From contig RQTK01001094.1 of assembly GCA_003991915.1 (NCBI GenBank), positions 1 through 64,000 on the forward strand: 64,000 nucleotides of DNA, read 5' to 3'. This DNA comes from Elysia chlorotica (lineage: Eukaryota; Mollusca; Gastropoda; Plakobranchidae). A model generated the notes under the pieces. The model was given only the letters and a program-made list of their open reading frames with translations, ran no database searches and was not told the DNA's origin. Of this stretch, positions 37,411-49,120 are shown piece after piece (within the stretch, counting starts at the first letter, position 1; every line of letters starts with the position of its first letter). The position numbers and the translations under genes were made by a program.

Positions 37411-37934
37411 AGTAGATCTGGAATTTTGTTTGTTTGTTTGTTTTTGTTAATTGTTCTGTTGTTTTTATTTTTGGCGAGACTAGAAAAGATACGAATGAAT
37501 CTATCTGGTAGCTTTCTACACAGTGTGGTGCATATGTTTTGTGCAATATTTTATAAAGTTTTCAAACAAAGTAGTTTGAAATGTTTAGGAATAGTGGGAT
37601 TCCTAAAAGAAACCATTAAAAACGAAGAACAATAATATACATTGTTATTTATTTACCTAAAAGTATGTAGATATACGTATAAAATTAAGTATAATTAATT
37701 TCCAGACAAACGTTACACGTAATCTTAATCATTAGTTTATTTTGTGTTAAACATACACTTTAAGGCTTTGTTTACTTTAACATTTGCTGGAATGTGAGGA
37801 AAATGTAAGCAATTTTAGGCAAAGGTATGTTTAGACACTGAAATTAATTTTACAGCCCTTAGCAACGGACTTTCGATAGAGAATTTTGTGTCCCTGATGT
37901 TGGTTTGTTGCTTTCTCACTGTCCAACCTTACAA

Positions 37935-38118
37935 ACTACGCTATATCGCGGACGGGTCCCGAGACGACATGTGTTGCTGCACAGAGACAGACAATGTGTG
38001 AGATAACAGCCATACTATACTGCCATTGATCCAACCAGTACGGTTTAAGGTGATCAGGTAGGGAATCGAACCAGGAACTTAAAAATCTTGTGCTCCACTA
38101 TTGAGCCACATTATCCTA
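37935..38118 (-). mobile_element. SINE copy, minus orientation
   Basis: 'ctatatcgcggacgggtcccgagac', 'gtgttgctgcacagagacagac', 'attgatccaaccagtacgg' and head 'gggaatcgaaccaggaac' to 'ctccactattgagcca'. A related copy is at 38340. Confidence 0.75.
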
Positions 38119-38339
38119 CAGACCATTTGCTGCCAGTCTTCACAGACCTTCAGTTGAAAAGTAATCGATGATAAGAAGAGCCACTTCAGCTTTCTCTCCT
38201 TTAGCTTAAATGCATAACGTCCGACGTGAGCACTATAATAGGCTGTATTGGAATATGGTCCACTGTTACATATGGCTATTCTAATTTGGGCTTAGGGCAC
38301 AGAGGGGTTGAGTTTGAGTTTGTTGCTTGTCCAACATGA

Positions 38340-38552
38340 GCACTATATCAGCTTTTGTTGTGGGCGGGTTCCAAGACTAAAATCTGACGAGTTGTCACAC
38401 AGAGACAGTGCGGGGATACCTGTACTGCTGTTTCAGCCGGTCATATTTTACTGACACGGACTCAACCAGCTGGGAATAAGAAAATCCTACAGGGGATCGA
38501 ACCAGAGACTTCTTAATTCGAAATATTGCGCTCCACCATTGAGGCACCATGT
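38340..38552 (-). mobile_element. SINE copy, minus orientation
   Basis: 'agcactatatcagc', 'gtgggcgggttccaagactaaaatctgacga', 'cacagagacagtgcggggatacc', 'tactgctgtttcagccggtca', 'ggatcgaaccagagac' and 'gcgctccaccattgaggca'. It lies just 3' of the MCT stop codon. Confidence 0.85.
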
Positions 38553-38624
38553 CTAACCTCATGAATGTCTCTATCTATAACAAATTAAATTACATGCCAT
38601 CTTCTAACACATTTAGTAACAATA

Positions 38625-38967
38625 TTAAACGGTAGGCCTATTCATACCGTCCCGTTCATTTTTCTCTCCTCTAAACCTTGCAACAACTGGCACAATTATG
38701 AAGCAAACAGATCCAATGAGGGTGAGAGCGCCCATGTAATGGTAACTGACGTAGAAAAAGCCGGTGGCATCTTTGAGAGCGCCTACTATGACGTGGTCAG
38801 TGGACATGAACACGCCGTTGGCGAGCAGGAAGCCGGACATCATGTGTCCGATGTGCTCCTTGCCCAGAATGTCTGAGACGAGCACTGGGAACATAAAGTC
38901 CACCACGCCCGACAGAGTGCCCAGTGACATACTCAGCCACAGCATCAGCCCGAAGCTTTGGCACAGT
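38625..38967 (-). CDS. MCT-like last exon with final helices
   Basis: Starts RLCQSFGLMLWLSMSLGTLS and contains MSGFLLANGVFMSTDH, FYVSYHYMGALTLIGSVCFI and TAA at 38625-38627. This is the C-terminal four-helix part typical of SLC16. Confidence 0.93.
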
Positions 38968-41826
38968 CTGGAAAGATAATAATGGTAATAAAAATATTAA
39001 CTAAAACAATGAGGCAGTCTTACATGAACAGCTAAGGACTATAGAGGCTGAACAAAAAGATCTAGGGAGTGAGGCTACAAAGTGATTAGAGCAAACAAGT
39101 AAGTACAAAAGAGGCAATCTAATAGCTGTTGAGACTGCACGGACGGAGCTAGATCTAGGGATTTTGGCAGTAAGTTATTGGAAAATAAAACAAGGAAGAA
39201 GCTTTGGCAAAGTCTGGAAAGGTTATAATGGTAATAAAAATATCAAGTTAAACAATAAGGCAGACTTACATGAACAGCTATAGAGGCTGAACAAACGGAT
39301 CTAGGGAGTGAGGCTACAAAGTGCTTGAGGGAAAAAAAAGTAAGTACGAAAAAAGGTAATCTAATAGCTGTAGAGACTGCACATACATGGCTAGATGTGG
39401 GGATTTTGGCAGTAACCAATTGGAAAATAAAACAAAAAAGAACATTAGAAGAGACAATCACAAACCTACAGTAAATTAAGTAAAGAATAAGACAGTAAAA
39501 CAGCTAAAGAGGCTTAACAGGCGGAGCTTGATCTAGTACTATCTAGGGATTTGGATGCAATTGTTTGGAAAGGAAAGATAGAAGATTAGAAGAGACAATC
39601 ACAAACGAAGATCTATCTTGTGACCAAAATGTAGGACGAAGGATGAACAGGATACGGAAGAAAGATTCAGAAGACTTCAGGTGAATATTGGAATAAAAGT
39701 CAGCAAGTGAAATAGAGCTGTGACTCTGTGAATTATGTTCAAATATAAATATTTGTACAGATTAAGTTCCCACTTTTAAGTCGATAACATGTGAACCTAA
39801 TACCCCTTTGACTTTTAGATCATTAATTCTACAACATATAAATTAAAATGATGGGGGAAGGGGGTGGCATCTGGCATCTTAAGTGGTAGAGTGGTAAACT
39901 TGTAACGTGGAAGCAGGCTAATGGGATTGATCCTTCAATCGGGCAAATTTATATGTCAAACTTCGTTCTATAGTAGTTTGATCGGTATCAGTATGATGTT
40001 ACTGGCTAGTACAAAAATGATGGGGGAAGGGGGTGGCATCTGGCATCTTAAGTGGTAGAGTGGTAGACTTTTTCCGTGAAAGGACTGGGATTGATTCATC
40101 GATCAAGCAAATGTGTATGTCAAACTTCGTTATAGAGTGATTTGAACTGTATCATTATGATGATACTGGCTGGTACATAGTTCCTGATATCCCCACTATG
40201 TCTCTGTGTGGCAGCACGTAAAACTGTCTTGCGATCCGTCACCATAATTATAGGCTCTAAGAACCTCGATGGAAACCTAGGACTAGGAAAAGTTAAACTA
40301 GGAAAGAGCTTCTCTCTTACAAAGAAAGTGTATTTAATGTTTGTTATGTTGTATGTAGACTACCTGATAAAGTGGAAGACTGCGCCGAGAGCCACGTTGA
40401 CAGCTATGACGATGTAGATCCTTCTCGCGTTACAGAGGCCAAGGTCTGCGATGTAGCCGATGACAAGCTTGCCCAGAAGGTTGGCCACGCCCGCCGCTGT
40501 GAGCAGGTAGGGCACTTGGCTGCTTGACAATCCGTTCTCTTCGCCCAGGGACGGGAGGTAAGTCAAACTGGGCTGAGTGTGGACGCACAAGCCTGCAGCC
40601 AGCAACAGCAAAACCGCAAGAGGGTTGCAGTAGACGGATCCACGGAGTCGCGACTGCATACCACCAAAGCAGCGGTTCAAAGAGTTTTTCTCTGGGTTTG
40701 TATTGGAAGGATGGGTGTGGTTTTCGATGAGCGACACTGTAGGCTCATTTGGATCTACAGAGCTTGGCGGAATCGGTGCACACACAACACAACTGTCCTG
40801 AGTATTGTTGTCACGTTTTGTGAGATTACAGTCTTTGTCATGCGAAGCCTGGTTGTCTACTTCCAAATGTTCTTCAATTGGGGAATCAACATTTACGCTA
40901 TTCTTTTGTTTCACACTGTATTCACATTTAGGCGAAGGTTCTTCAAAGTTTGTTATTTGGAGTCCAATTTCACCCCCACCGTTGTTTTTATGCCCATCAA
41001 TTTCGTTCGTTTTTCCCTCTGATCGATCTAACTTCATGGTATGTTCACGATGATTTTTATTATTAGATTTGAATATACTGTCTGCAAATTCATACTTTAC
41101 GTAATCATTTTGAGATGCTGTTGCTATTTTATGTTCTGGAGGTTGGGTTGACTCCCCATTCAATAAAGGCAATGAATGCTCATTATGAGTCAATAGATCG
41201 TCGGGTACCAAAACTATGTCAGTTGGTTCTATTTTGTAAGAGTTGATCGGCCTCAGAAAGAGAGCAGCGGTAAGAATGTTGAAAGTAAAAGCACCATATA
41301 TCAACAAAGTTCCTTGAAGACCATAAACATCTAACAAAAATCTCGCAATAATAGGGCTAAAGATGGCTGCTGCCGCCATACCCATGTATGCAAACGCATT
41401 GGCAAATGCTAAACGTTTCTTAAAGTACAACCCTATGAGGACAGTCTGTGGTACGAATATGAGCCCGTGTGCAAAGCCCATAATACCGAATAAGAAAGTC
41501 AACGCCAGCATAGATTGGGCAAATGCCATGCAGGTCACACTGATGCCAGAGATTACCCCGCCCGTGAAAACCAAAGTCCGTGAGCAAAACCGCGGGAGCA
41601 AGGCGCTGGGGAGAAGAATGTTGCTCAAACAGAACATCAAAGGAGCCGCTCCAAATGCTACGGTGGTCGAGGTGGCCGATTCTTGGAACTGCTCGAGGAG
41701 TGAGGTGACGAAAAGTCCCGAGGCCCGGTTAAAGCTGATCACTATGGTGATGTTGATGAACGATGCCACCATTACCAGCCATGCCCATCCCTGGTCCACG
41801 GGGAGAGGGGGCTTGCCCAGAGACAT
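38625..41826 (-). CDS. Monocarboxylate-transporter-like protein (SLC16/MCT family, MFS)
   Basis: Two coding exons: 41826-40364 and 38967-38625 (CTTTATCAG|gtagtc to tatctttccag|ACTG), summing to 601 codons plus stop in phase. Likely a 12-helix plasma-membrane carrier of monocarboxylates or related solutes (family knowledge; substrate not predictable). The family signature DQGWAWLVMVASF at about residues 11-23 (TM1) and YFKKRLAFANAFAYMG at TM4-5 are clear. Between TM6 and TM7 is a hydrophilic loop of roughly 180 residues, as expected for MCTs. TM7 onward starts NPLAVLLLLAAGL. The end (ARFRGEKNERDG) is a short cytoplasmic tail. Complete with ATG at 41824-41826. Confidence 0.93.
38945..39440. repeat. 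Tandem duplication, unit about 240 bp, carrying the MCT last-exon acceptor
   Basis: 'gaagctttggcacagtctggaaagataataatggtaataaaaatat' at the true acceptor (38952) recurs near 39199. In both, 'aacaatgaggcag(t/a)cttacatgaacagcta', 'agaggctgaacaaa' and 'gatctagggagtgaggctacaaagtg' follow. A third weaker copy starts near 39440. Confidence 0.88.
39855..40240 (+). mobile_element. SINE copy with tandemly duplicated tRNA-like head
   Basis: 'aaaatgatgggggaagggggtggcatctggcatcttaagtggtagagtggta' occurs at 39846 and 40013. Each is followed by a B-box-like 'gggattgat(c/t)c' segment, 'tatgtcaaacttcgtt' and 'gtatcagtatgatgttactggctagtac'. The second continues into the body 'cctgatatccccactatgtctctgtgtggcagcacgtaaaactgtc'. 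Confidence 0.75.
40364..41826 (-). CDS. MCT-like exon with TM1-TM8 and central loop
   Basis: 488 codons to the donor. It contains the N-terminal six-helix bundle, the charged Asn/Lys/Glu-rich loop, and the first helices of the C-terminal half ending NVALGAVFHFI. The unusually large exon carries most of the protein. Confidence 0.93.
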
Positions 41827-41908
41827 CCTGGTCTCTGTTGTTAGACAAAATATGAAGAGATCTGTTGATTGGGTCCGTCGTTTTTAAGCCATTTTGTCCA
41901 CTGAAATC
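41827..41908 (-). promoter_or_regulatory. MCT-like 5' UTR exon part with a two-codon upstream ORF
   Basis: A strong acceptor (ccttttcccccag) precedes 41908, suggesting the coding exon begins with 82 nt of 5' UTR and that a leader exon lies further right. The UTR holds ATGGCTTAA, a Met-Ala-stop mini-ORF near 41896. Confidence 0.5.
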
Positions 41909-42684
41909 CTGGGGGAAAAGGCAACATGAAAAGTTGAGTATTCACACAATGGACCATAGAATACTTATTGTCTTCGAAAAATCATGTTCTGTTCAAGTGC
42001 AAAGCAATGAAAAAAATGAAAGAGTAATTCGACTAACAGTTATACAATGGCTTCTATAATTTAAAAGTTTGACTCAAAATGAGAGCATAATAAAAAAATG
42101 ATCAAAATATTCCTTTCAAAACCTAGAGGGCATGTTCACATCAATTTTGTCCTTGATATAAGGAGAGAGGCAATAGCATTTTTATCGTACTAAGAAAGAT
42201 AGATAGATATTAAAGGTGGGCTTATAGATCGTAGAAAAGGATAGACCGATGATAATGAAATGTGTGACTAAACGATAACAGCAGCGAAAGATTGCAATCG
42301 TATAAATGAACAGGTTTGTGAAATCTTAAAATGAAGTTTGTGGCGGCGATGATCTGTCCAGATAATGCATAAATCGTGTGATAGTAATGCAGGATACTAT
42401 TATAAATCGACGGGTCGTATGGAAACCACATGCTGGCTATACGGGTCGTATAGAAACCACACTGCTGGCTATCACTAACAATTCTCGTGTTTCATTTAAT
42501 CCAGTTCATCTGTCTTAATGACCTATTAAAATCAATCAATGAAACACGCTACCATTTGTACCACAAACAGGTCGGAACAACTCAAGCACGCGCTAAACGC
42601 CTGAAGAGTGATCATCATTAGCGTCATTCGAAACACAGGTGTGGCGAAAGGTGGCAATACTACTAAGGTAGGACGATCGAACAG

Positions 42685-42734
42685 CATAATTTTATATAAA
42701 AATAAGGCGCTATATAAGAAGACAGAGAAAGCTA

Positions 42735-42735
<1 letters not shown>
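42685..42735 (+). mobile_element. Tiny LINE relic
   Basis: The frame reads IILYKNKALYKKTEKA, similar to the relic at 19429-19616, and runs directly into (CTA)n. Very short; low confidence. Confidence 0.3.
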
Positions 42736-42859
<124 letters not shown>

Positions 42860-43199
42860 GTTCTACTACTTTTCCTAATTCAAAGACGTGAAAGACTGCA
42901 CTTTACTTTGATGAGGGAGAGGACGGCACCAGATAAGAACAGAAGAATAGGGCTTTGCACAAAAAAGAGAAGCGTGTTGGTTTTACAATACATCATCGTT
43001 GCATCTGTAAAAGTACTAGGCCGGTTATGCATCGTTACCCGAACTGGCCATATTTCCACCCGTATACTTGAACACGTTTTTATGAAAAGCCGTCATTTCA
43101 CTTAATTTTTCGGGAAAACTATGAAAAGAAAACTAGGGGCCTAGCAGGTGTGCACTTTGCTACAATCATTTAAAAAAAAAACGATTTTTCATCGAAAAG

Positions 43200-43219
43200 G
43201 TGTGTGTGTGTGTGTGTGT

Positions 43220-43281
<62 letters not shown>

Positions 43282-43396
43282 GAGTGAGAAATAGAAAGAG
43301 AGGGAGAAAGAGAGAGAGAGTGAGTGAAAGAGACAGACAAAGACAGAGAGAGAGAAAGAGAGAGAGAGAGAGAGTGAGATAGAGATAGATAGATAA

Positions 43397-43453
<57 letters not shown>

Positions 43454-43510
43454 AAGATAGATAGACAGATAGATAGATGGAGAGAGAGAGAAAGAGAGAG
43501 AGAGAGAAAG
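43200..43510 (+). repeat. Compound microsatellite (TG)n(GA)n(GATA)n(GA)n
   Basis: TG at 43201-43219, GA-rich to 43385, GATA at 43386-43470, GA-rich to 43508. Confidence 0.95.
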
Positions 43511-43969
43511 CAGTTTAGTTTTAAGTACCGTAATTGAATTAGGAAGGTAGATTTCTAGCCATGATGTAGATTACAAGCATGTATCTGATTATGGACAATG
43601 GAAAATATTAACATACATTATAAAGTCTTATCAGCGATAGTAGAAGAATACTTCGATCTAATCGACATAAATTCCGAATAATTCGTCTAGTCGTTCAAAC
43701 TAACTCAAATTTATATATAGATCTTTAGTTAGCATCTTTTAACTATGAGATCTTAACTACCCGGTACTCACAATCATATATCTAATTATGAAAATTTGTT
43801 TCACAGTTTAAACCAAATCGGTAAGTTAGATCTCTATCAGTTCTACATACCAAAATCGCATCTCATTCTTCGTACGGCTACTGTAAATCCATGACTTTCA
43901 TACACGTGTTTCATCTTCTGTGTTTTCACAGTTCACTCAGTTCACTGTTTTTCAGGCTCATGCTTTCAG

Positions 43970-44070
43970 TTTGGCCTTGGGCTCTTGCTTGAGCGAGTTT
44001 CTAGCAGTCTGTCAGTGACTAAGCTTATTCAGCCAAGCAGTCTGTCAGTGACTAAGCTTATTCAGCAAGA
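43970..44070. repeat. Tandem duplication, unit 36 bp
   Basis: 'agcagtctgtcagtgactaagcttattcagc' occurs twice, at about 44001 and 44037. Confidence 0.85.
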
Positions 44071-44924
44071 GGAAAACCAGATAGGCCTGGCAGCTGACTT
44101 GAAAAATGAACTTGACCTCGGTGCCAAGCCGTCCAAGCAAACCGGATCATAGCTGGGAACCAGATTGCAACTAAATCACAAAATGTGACTTTAGGTTACT
44201 CGGTTCCCTTAAAAATAACCGAGTTCCAAGTAACACAAAATACAGGGTGTAAAAAAGCATATTAAAAACAAAATTGTATGTGTGTAATTCTCAACCAAAA
44301 TTGTATAATTATGTGTAATTCTCAGGGAAAACGAGGAATCTTATAATAGGCTTACACAATCATATCCGTCTGTGAATTATAATGAAAACAAACTGCTAAA
44401 CCGGAATCGATTCGTTGCTCGGCTGATGAAATGAGTTACACATGTACTACTACCACACGTTATGGAGAGCGCAGTGAACTTTCAACCTCTAGGTTATTGA
44501 TCCACAACCACTATCTGTGAAAGTTCTCCTCCTCAATCTGTCCAGGGCGCGAAGGTTCTAATCGGGAGGTCACGGGTTTTCGTTCCCGGGACCACAGCGT
44601 TGTTGTTTTCTAATATCGTTATACATTGTATATCTCTGTTGATATTGTACATTGTATTAGGCCTATGTGGCCAGCTGAGATAGAGCGAGGCTATCATAAT
44701 CTGTATCTGGTATCCTCTGACAAGAGCGAAACGAGCTTTGGGCAGACAAATTAATCATGGCATTGGCAGCTCGTATTTTATCTTTGGACCTGTAGGGGCA
44801 CATATGATCCTTCTTTAAACTTCTCCCCAAACAGAGAACCTTGTACATGTATTTCATAAAGATGAATTGTTAAGGTAACTGAACGTAAAATTAAAAATAG
44901 GTTTCTTCGAGTCCTGCGTCAGTA

Positions 44925-45060
44925 GCCAAGGTCTGTCGCGGATGGGGCCCATACATATGACTGAACTAGTCACATTATAGACTGCCGACCAAACCAGCAT
45001 GCTATAAGAAAAAAAAGGAATCACCAGAGCGGGGCTCAAACTCTGACCTCCTGATTCGGA
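44925..45060 (-). mobile_element. Degenerate SINE, minus orientation
   Basis: 'aaggtctgtcgcggatggggccc', 'gtcacattatagactgccgaccaaaccagca' and head remnant 'gcggggctcaaactctgacctcctgattcgga'. Confidence 0.6.
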
Positions 45061-45107
45061 GTTGAGTTGAGTTGGTCACGTACAACGCCAGCACCATTAT
45101 AGGCTAT

Positions 45108-45255
45108 ATTGTGGGCGGTTGGTTGGTTGGTTGGGTTGTTTTAACGTCCAACAGCAGCACTATATAGGCTATATTGTGGACGGATCCCAAGATTGACGTC
45201 TGATAATTTTACGTGCTGCCACACACGAGACAGGGCGGGGATACCGTGTTATTGA
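45108..45255 (-). mobile_element. SINE 3' half, minus orientation
   Basis: (GGTT)n tail complement at 45117, then 'ttttaacgtccaacagcagcactatataggctatattgtgga', 'gacgtctgataattttacgtgctgccacacacgagacagggcggggatacc', after which the head is missing. High similarity to the 52166 copy. Confidence 0.9.
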
Positions 45256-46011
45256 TTTTACTTTTACAATTTTCTGGAAAAGTTATTTTTCAGTTAAGTT
45301 TTGAAAAACGCAATGGGGTTGTCTGGCTGATTTTTGTGTTGCTGGTTGTTGTTTTTTTTTAATTTGGTCTGTCACCCCCCACCCCCTTAAAGTTGCAGCC
45401 AAATCAGGAAAAAGTTGATTAAAATTGCTGCCATTTAAGGCATTTAAGAATCAATAAATATATTTTTAAAAACAACAATAACAAAAGTCAATGCAAAGTA
45501 AACATTTTTATAATTGGTAATGTACTTTCGTTGACTCATACATTTGTGTTGTGATAAACACGAATAATACAACAATTACAACTTCAGTATCATCGCTAAA
45601 CAGTTGCAAAAAGTACACAATCAAGATACATGTAGATCTAATAAAAAGAACAGCGAGGGGGAAGAGAAAAAACCGTAGAGAAAGTCAGAGAGGGATAAAG
45701 AGAGACATTGACAGATTGAGAGAAAGAGAAACTACTGGTATGTGTGAAAAGTCAAAAGTCAGGGATCCAAAACGTTTATGACTAGAAGATTGTTCTCATC
45801 ATTTGAAATATTTTGTTACTGGTCAACTGGTCAAAAATGTTTGGGATGGTGGGTTAGGAACTATCATTAATATCAATGAAGAAGAGCACACTGTATTACC
45901 ATTACAGTATTGTAGTGGATTAGAGATTGAATAATAAATAAAAACACGATTGAACAAAAGTTGTGAGAATATGTAATAGTAGGCCTACTACTTAGTGAAA
46001 ATTGATAGAAA

Positions 46012-46098
46012 GAGAGAGCGAGAGAGAGAGAGAGGGGGGGAGAGAGAGAGAGAGAGAGGGACAGTGAGAGAGACAGACAGACAGAGAGAGACAGAGAG
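46012..46098 (+). repeat. GA-rich microsatellite
   Basis: GA units interrupted by poly-G and CAGA. Confidence 0.9.
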
Positions 46099-46281
46099 CC
46101 AATTTTTCGGTCTCGCCCATCAATAGTCATCTTCATTCCAGTCCCCATTTTTTCTTAGCGAATCTGACACAGTAAAACTGATCCTTTCGAGGAATATCAT
46201 TCAATATGCACTGGCCTGATTCCTCTTTAAAGACAATTTTTCTTAAAGATTGAAAAGATTGAAAGGTTCGTATAAGTTATG

Positions 46282-46519
46282 TTGTTGTTGAGTTGATTTA
46301 GCGTCTAACATCAGCACTATATAGGCTATATTGTGGACGGGTCTCAAGACTGACGTGCTGTCACACACGAGACAGGGCGGAGATACCATGACTCCTGTCT
46401 CAGCCGGTCACATTAAACTAACACCAACCCAACCGGTAGGGAGTGCCTTCACCAGGATTCGAACCTAGACCTTTTGCGTCGGAAGCCGATGTCCTATCCC
46501 AGGACCACCGCGTCCCCCT
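46282..46519 (-). mobile_element. Near-complete SINE, minus orientation
   Basis: Begins 'ttgatttagcgtctaacatcagcactatataggctatattgtggacgggtct', contains the full body and ends with the tRNA-like head 'ccaggattcgaacctagacc' to 'aggaccaccgcgtccccc'. Only the (GGTT)n end is short. Confidence 0.92.
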
Positions 46520-46999
46520 CATAGTCATATGATTTATAACTTAATATATAATCACAACATATTTTGATGTAGCTACATACATTCTACAGTTGTCTTGGTG
46601 CTATCTCTGACTATATATGAAAAATACACGGGAAATTATTGTATTTATCATAAAAGTAGCGAAATTTTACTTAAAATTTGTGAAAAGTTGAGATTTGGCC
46701 AAAAGTTGCAAGTTACAATCGCAAGTTTTTTGCAGGGACGGCTTGGTGTTTTTGCCACTTGTGATACTTTTCTTGTGTCATATAATTCATATTATTTTTT
46801 TGTTTTCCCTTTGGTAGTTTCCTTCTGTTCAGTTTTTGGATACATATGTATATCCTTTAATCAATGTTATCCTTATTTTCATATGGAACATAAAACTAAA
46901 TAAAAAAAAAAAAAAGTTTCTAAAAACTCAAAACATTTTGTTGCTGTGGTTGCTGTTGGTGGTTGTGGTGATGGTGTTGTTGTTGTTGTTGTTGTTATT

Positions 47000-49120
47000 A
47001 TTGTTGTTGTTGATGGTACCAGCCTTGCTATTAAAAAAAAAAAAGCTGTCTTGTAAATTGTACAGACCAACTCTGACCAAGTATATAAATAAATTATTAC
47101 TGAGAGTTGAGTTGATTCTTTTTTTAACAGAATGCAGAAATGATTGAGTAATTGAATGAACAGACCTATAATCTATATCAAATACTGAACACTCAACAAA
47201 AGGCACATCCCATGTCAGGGATCAATAAACGATTAATGCACATGTGTGTATATATATATATATATGTATTTACATGAGAAAAAACAACAAAAAATAACAA
47301 CTATGTACAATGAACATAACCTAGTTCATTGGTTTGGCCTTGGATATCTAAAGTTTTGAGTTATATATGAATCATCATAATAGCAGTTTTTGTAAATTGC
47401 TAAAAAAAGGTTAGTTAAGTTTGCATCATACAGATCAACCACATAATAATGAAAAGATCAACAAAAGTATTAGAAAGTCAGCCTTTGACTTCGACAAATT
47501 TAAGTATTAGAAAGCTCAGTAATTTGTATAAACTTTTTTACAATAATTTACAAAGATTAGGTTTTTGATATTCCCATTTTTTCATAACACAGCATTTACA
47601 ACAAAGTTTTAACTCATACATGTAGACCGGTATAAGCAGCAAGAAAGGTTTAAAAAAGGTATTTCTAACATAGGCTACATGTTGATTTTCAACTTTCTTT
47701 CCCGTAAGTGTGTACAACAATAAAAACAAAAAGCTGTCACTAGTCTAATGCAATAAATATGATCACTTGAGGTCTATAAAACATGATTGAGATTCTGACT
47801 GACTCAGGACATGTACTTTTGTATAAGGAGCAAATTTATGAAAATACCTGGTATCAAATGTGCTCTATACTTAAAACATTGAAATACTCAAATATCTCCT
47901 GTACATCTTTTAGGCACTGTTTGGTATCTAGGATAATCTGATATACCTAAAGTATCTATGTCTTAAATTTCTGAATAGGCTAAATCTAAGACAAAATTCT
48001 TTTAGTCTTTAATCATTTCTTTCAAACTTTTCAACTTCAGTATAATATACATGTACAAACCATTAATATAATAGCATAATTATGTACCGTACATAAAGAT
48101 TATATTTTTAAAGATGACTTTCAACAAATATTATTGAAAGCAAGGAGACTCTAGAAGTGAATAAAGCCAAGGGATCATGATGGATATATTTTACACAAGT
48201 CAAAGTTTGTGAGATTAAAAGAAATATTGGCTTGCCTTGAGACATTTCTACAAAACTTTAACACCGTTGTTCGGTCACAGAAATATGTTGTATGAAAAAC
48301 CCCCCAAAAAAACTCTAACCCTTCAAAGAGAGAAAAGAATGTAACATCTTATAAGGGAGATACCAAAATAAATAGTATTTGAAAACTCTTGCCATCTATT
48401 TCCTAATATAAAGCCAATATGAACCAACTAAAATATATTCTATGCCGAGTTTAATATTTATTTTCTTAACATAACACTTATTCTCAATATCAATATAGTA
48501 GATGAAGTAATATTTTTCAATTTTTCAATATATGTGAATCAATAGTCTGAATATGATGTTACTTCATTAGTATGTGAACTGAGCAAAATGTAGATCCAGA
48601 TCAGAAGAACAGAGTTCTGGACATTTGATAAGGATATAGAATGATATGCTTATGAACCCTTTAAAACAGTAACATAAAAAAAAAACAACAACAACAACAA
48701 CAAAAACGAACGTTATCATTTTGATCTGGTATTCAAAATTCCTTATAAAAATGCATGCATCATTTAAAAAATCAGCTCTGCAAAGCACATAATTATGCTT
48801 ACAAACACGTAATATTTGTAAAGGTAGAGAATTGAACCAAAATTTTAATAAATGCTAAGAGATATGCGCAAATCCTGCGATTCTCATCCCTGTAGTATTT
48901 GAATATAAGACTAAAAGCTAAAAAAAAAGTTGCACTTTGAGAACGTTAGTTTTAACAGAGAATGCTTTACTTTGCACTTGAATCCTAGTAATATCAATGT
49001 CAGTTAACCTGTCTAGCATTCACAGTTTTTACTCCATTTTTGAAAATTTTTGTCAGATTTTCAGAGGTTTTGTTCACTTTTTCATATTTTCAAACTAATG
49101 TATACCCAAGTCTTAATATG
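47000..49120 (-). other. AT-rich region, probable SNAPC1 3' UTR and downstream spacer
   Basis: No exon is seen. AT-rich sequence with a minus-strand AATAAA candidate at 48457-48462, about 660 nt beyond the SNAPC1 stop, plus shorter A/T runs. The length of the UTR cannot be fixed from sequence alone. Confidence 0.4.

Larger units (their letters stand above)
35810..37900. other. Gene-free stretch between the LINE and the SINEs near the transporter gene
   Basis: Apart from microsatellites, I see no supported exon or RNA gene. Confidence 0.45.

Noticed and set aside
45551-45781. 76-codon basic frame
   Set aside because: Runs through purine-rich repeat; no family resemblance or splice sites.
46595-46903. 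102-codon hydrophobic plus-strand frame
   Set aside because: AT-rich chance frame ending in poly-A; no ATG context, domain or conserved motif that I can name.
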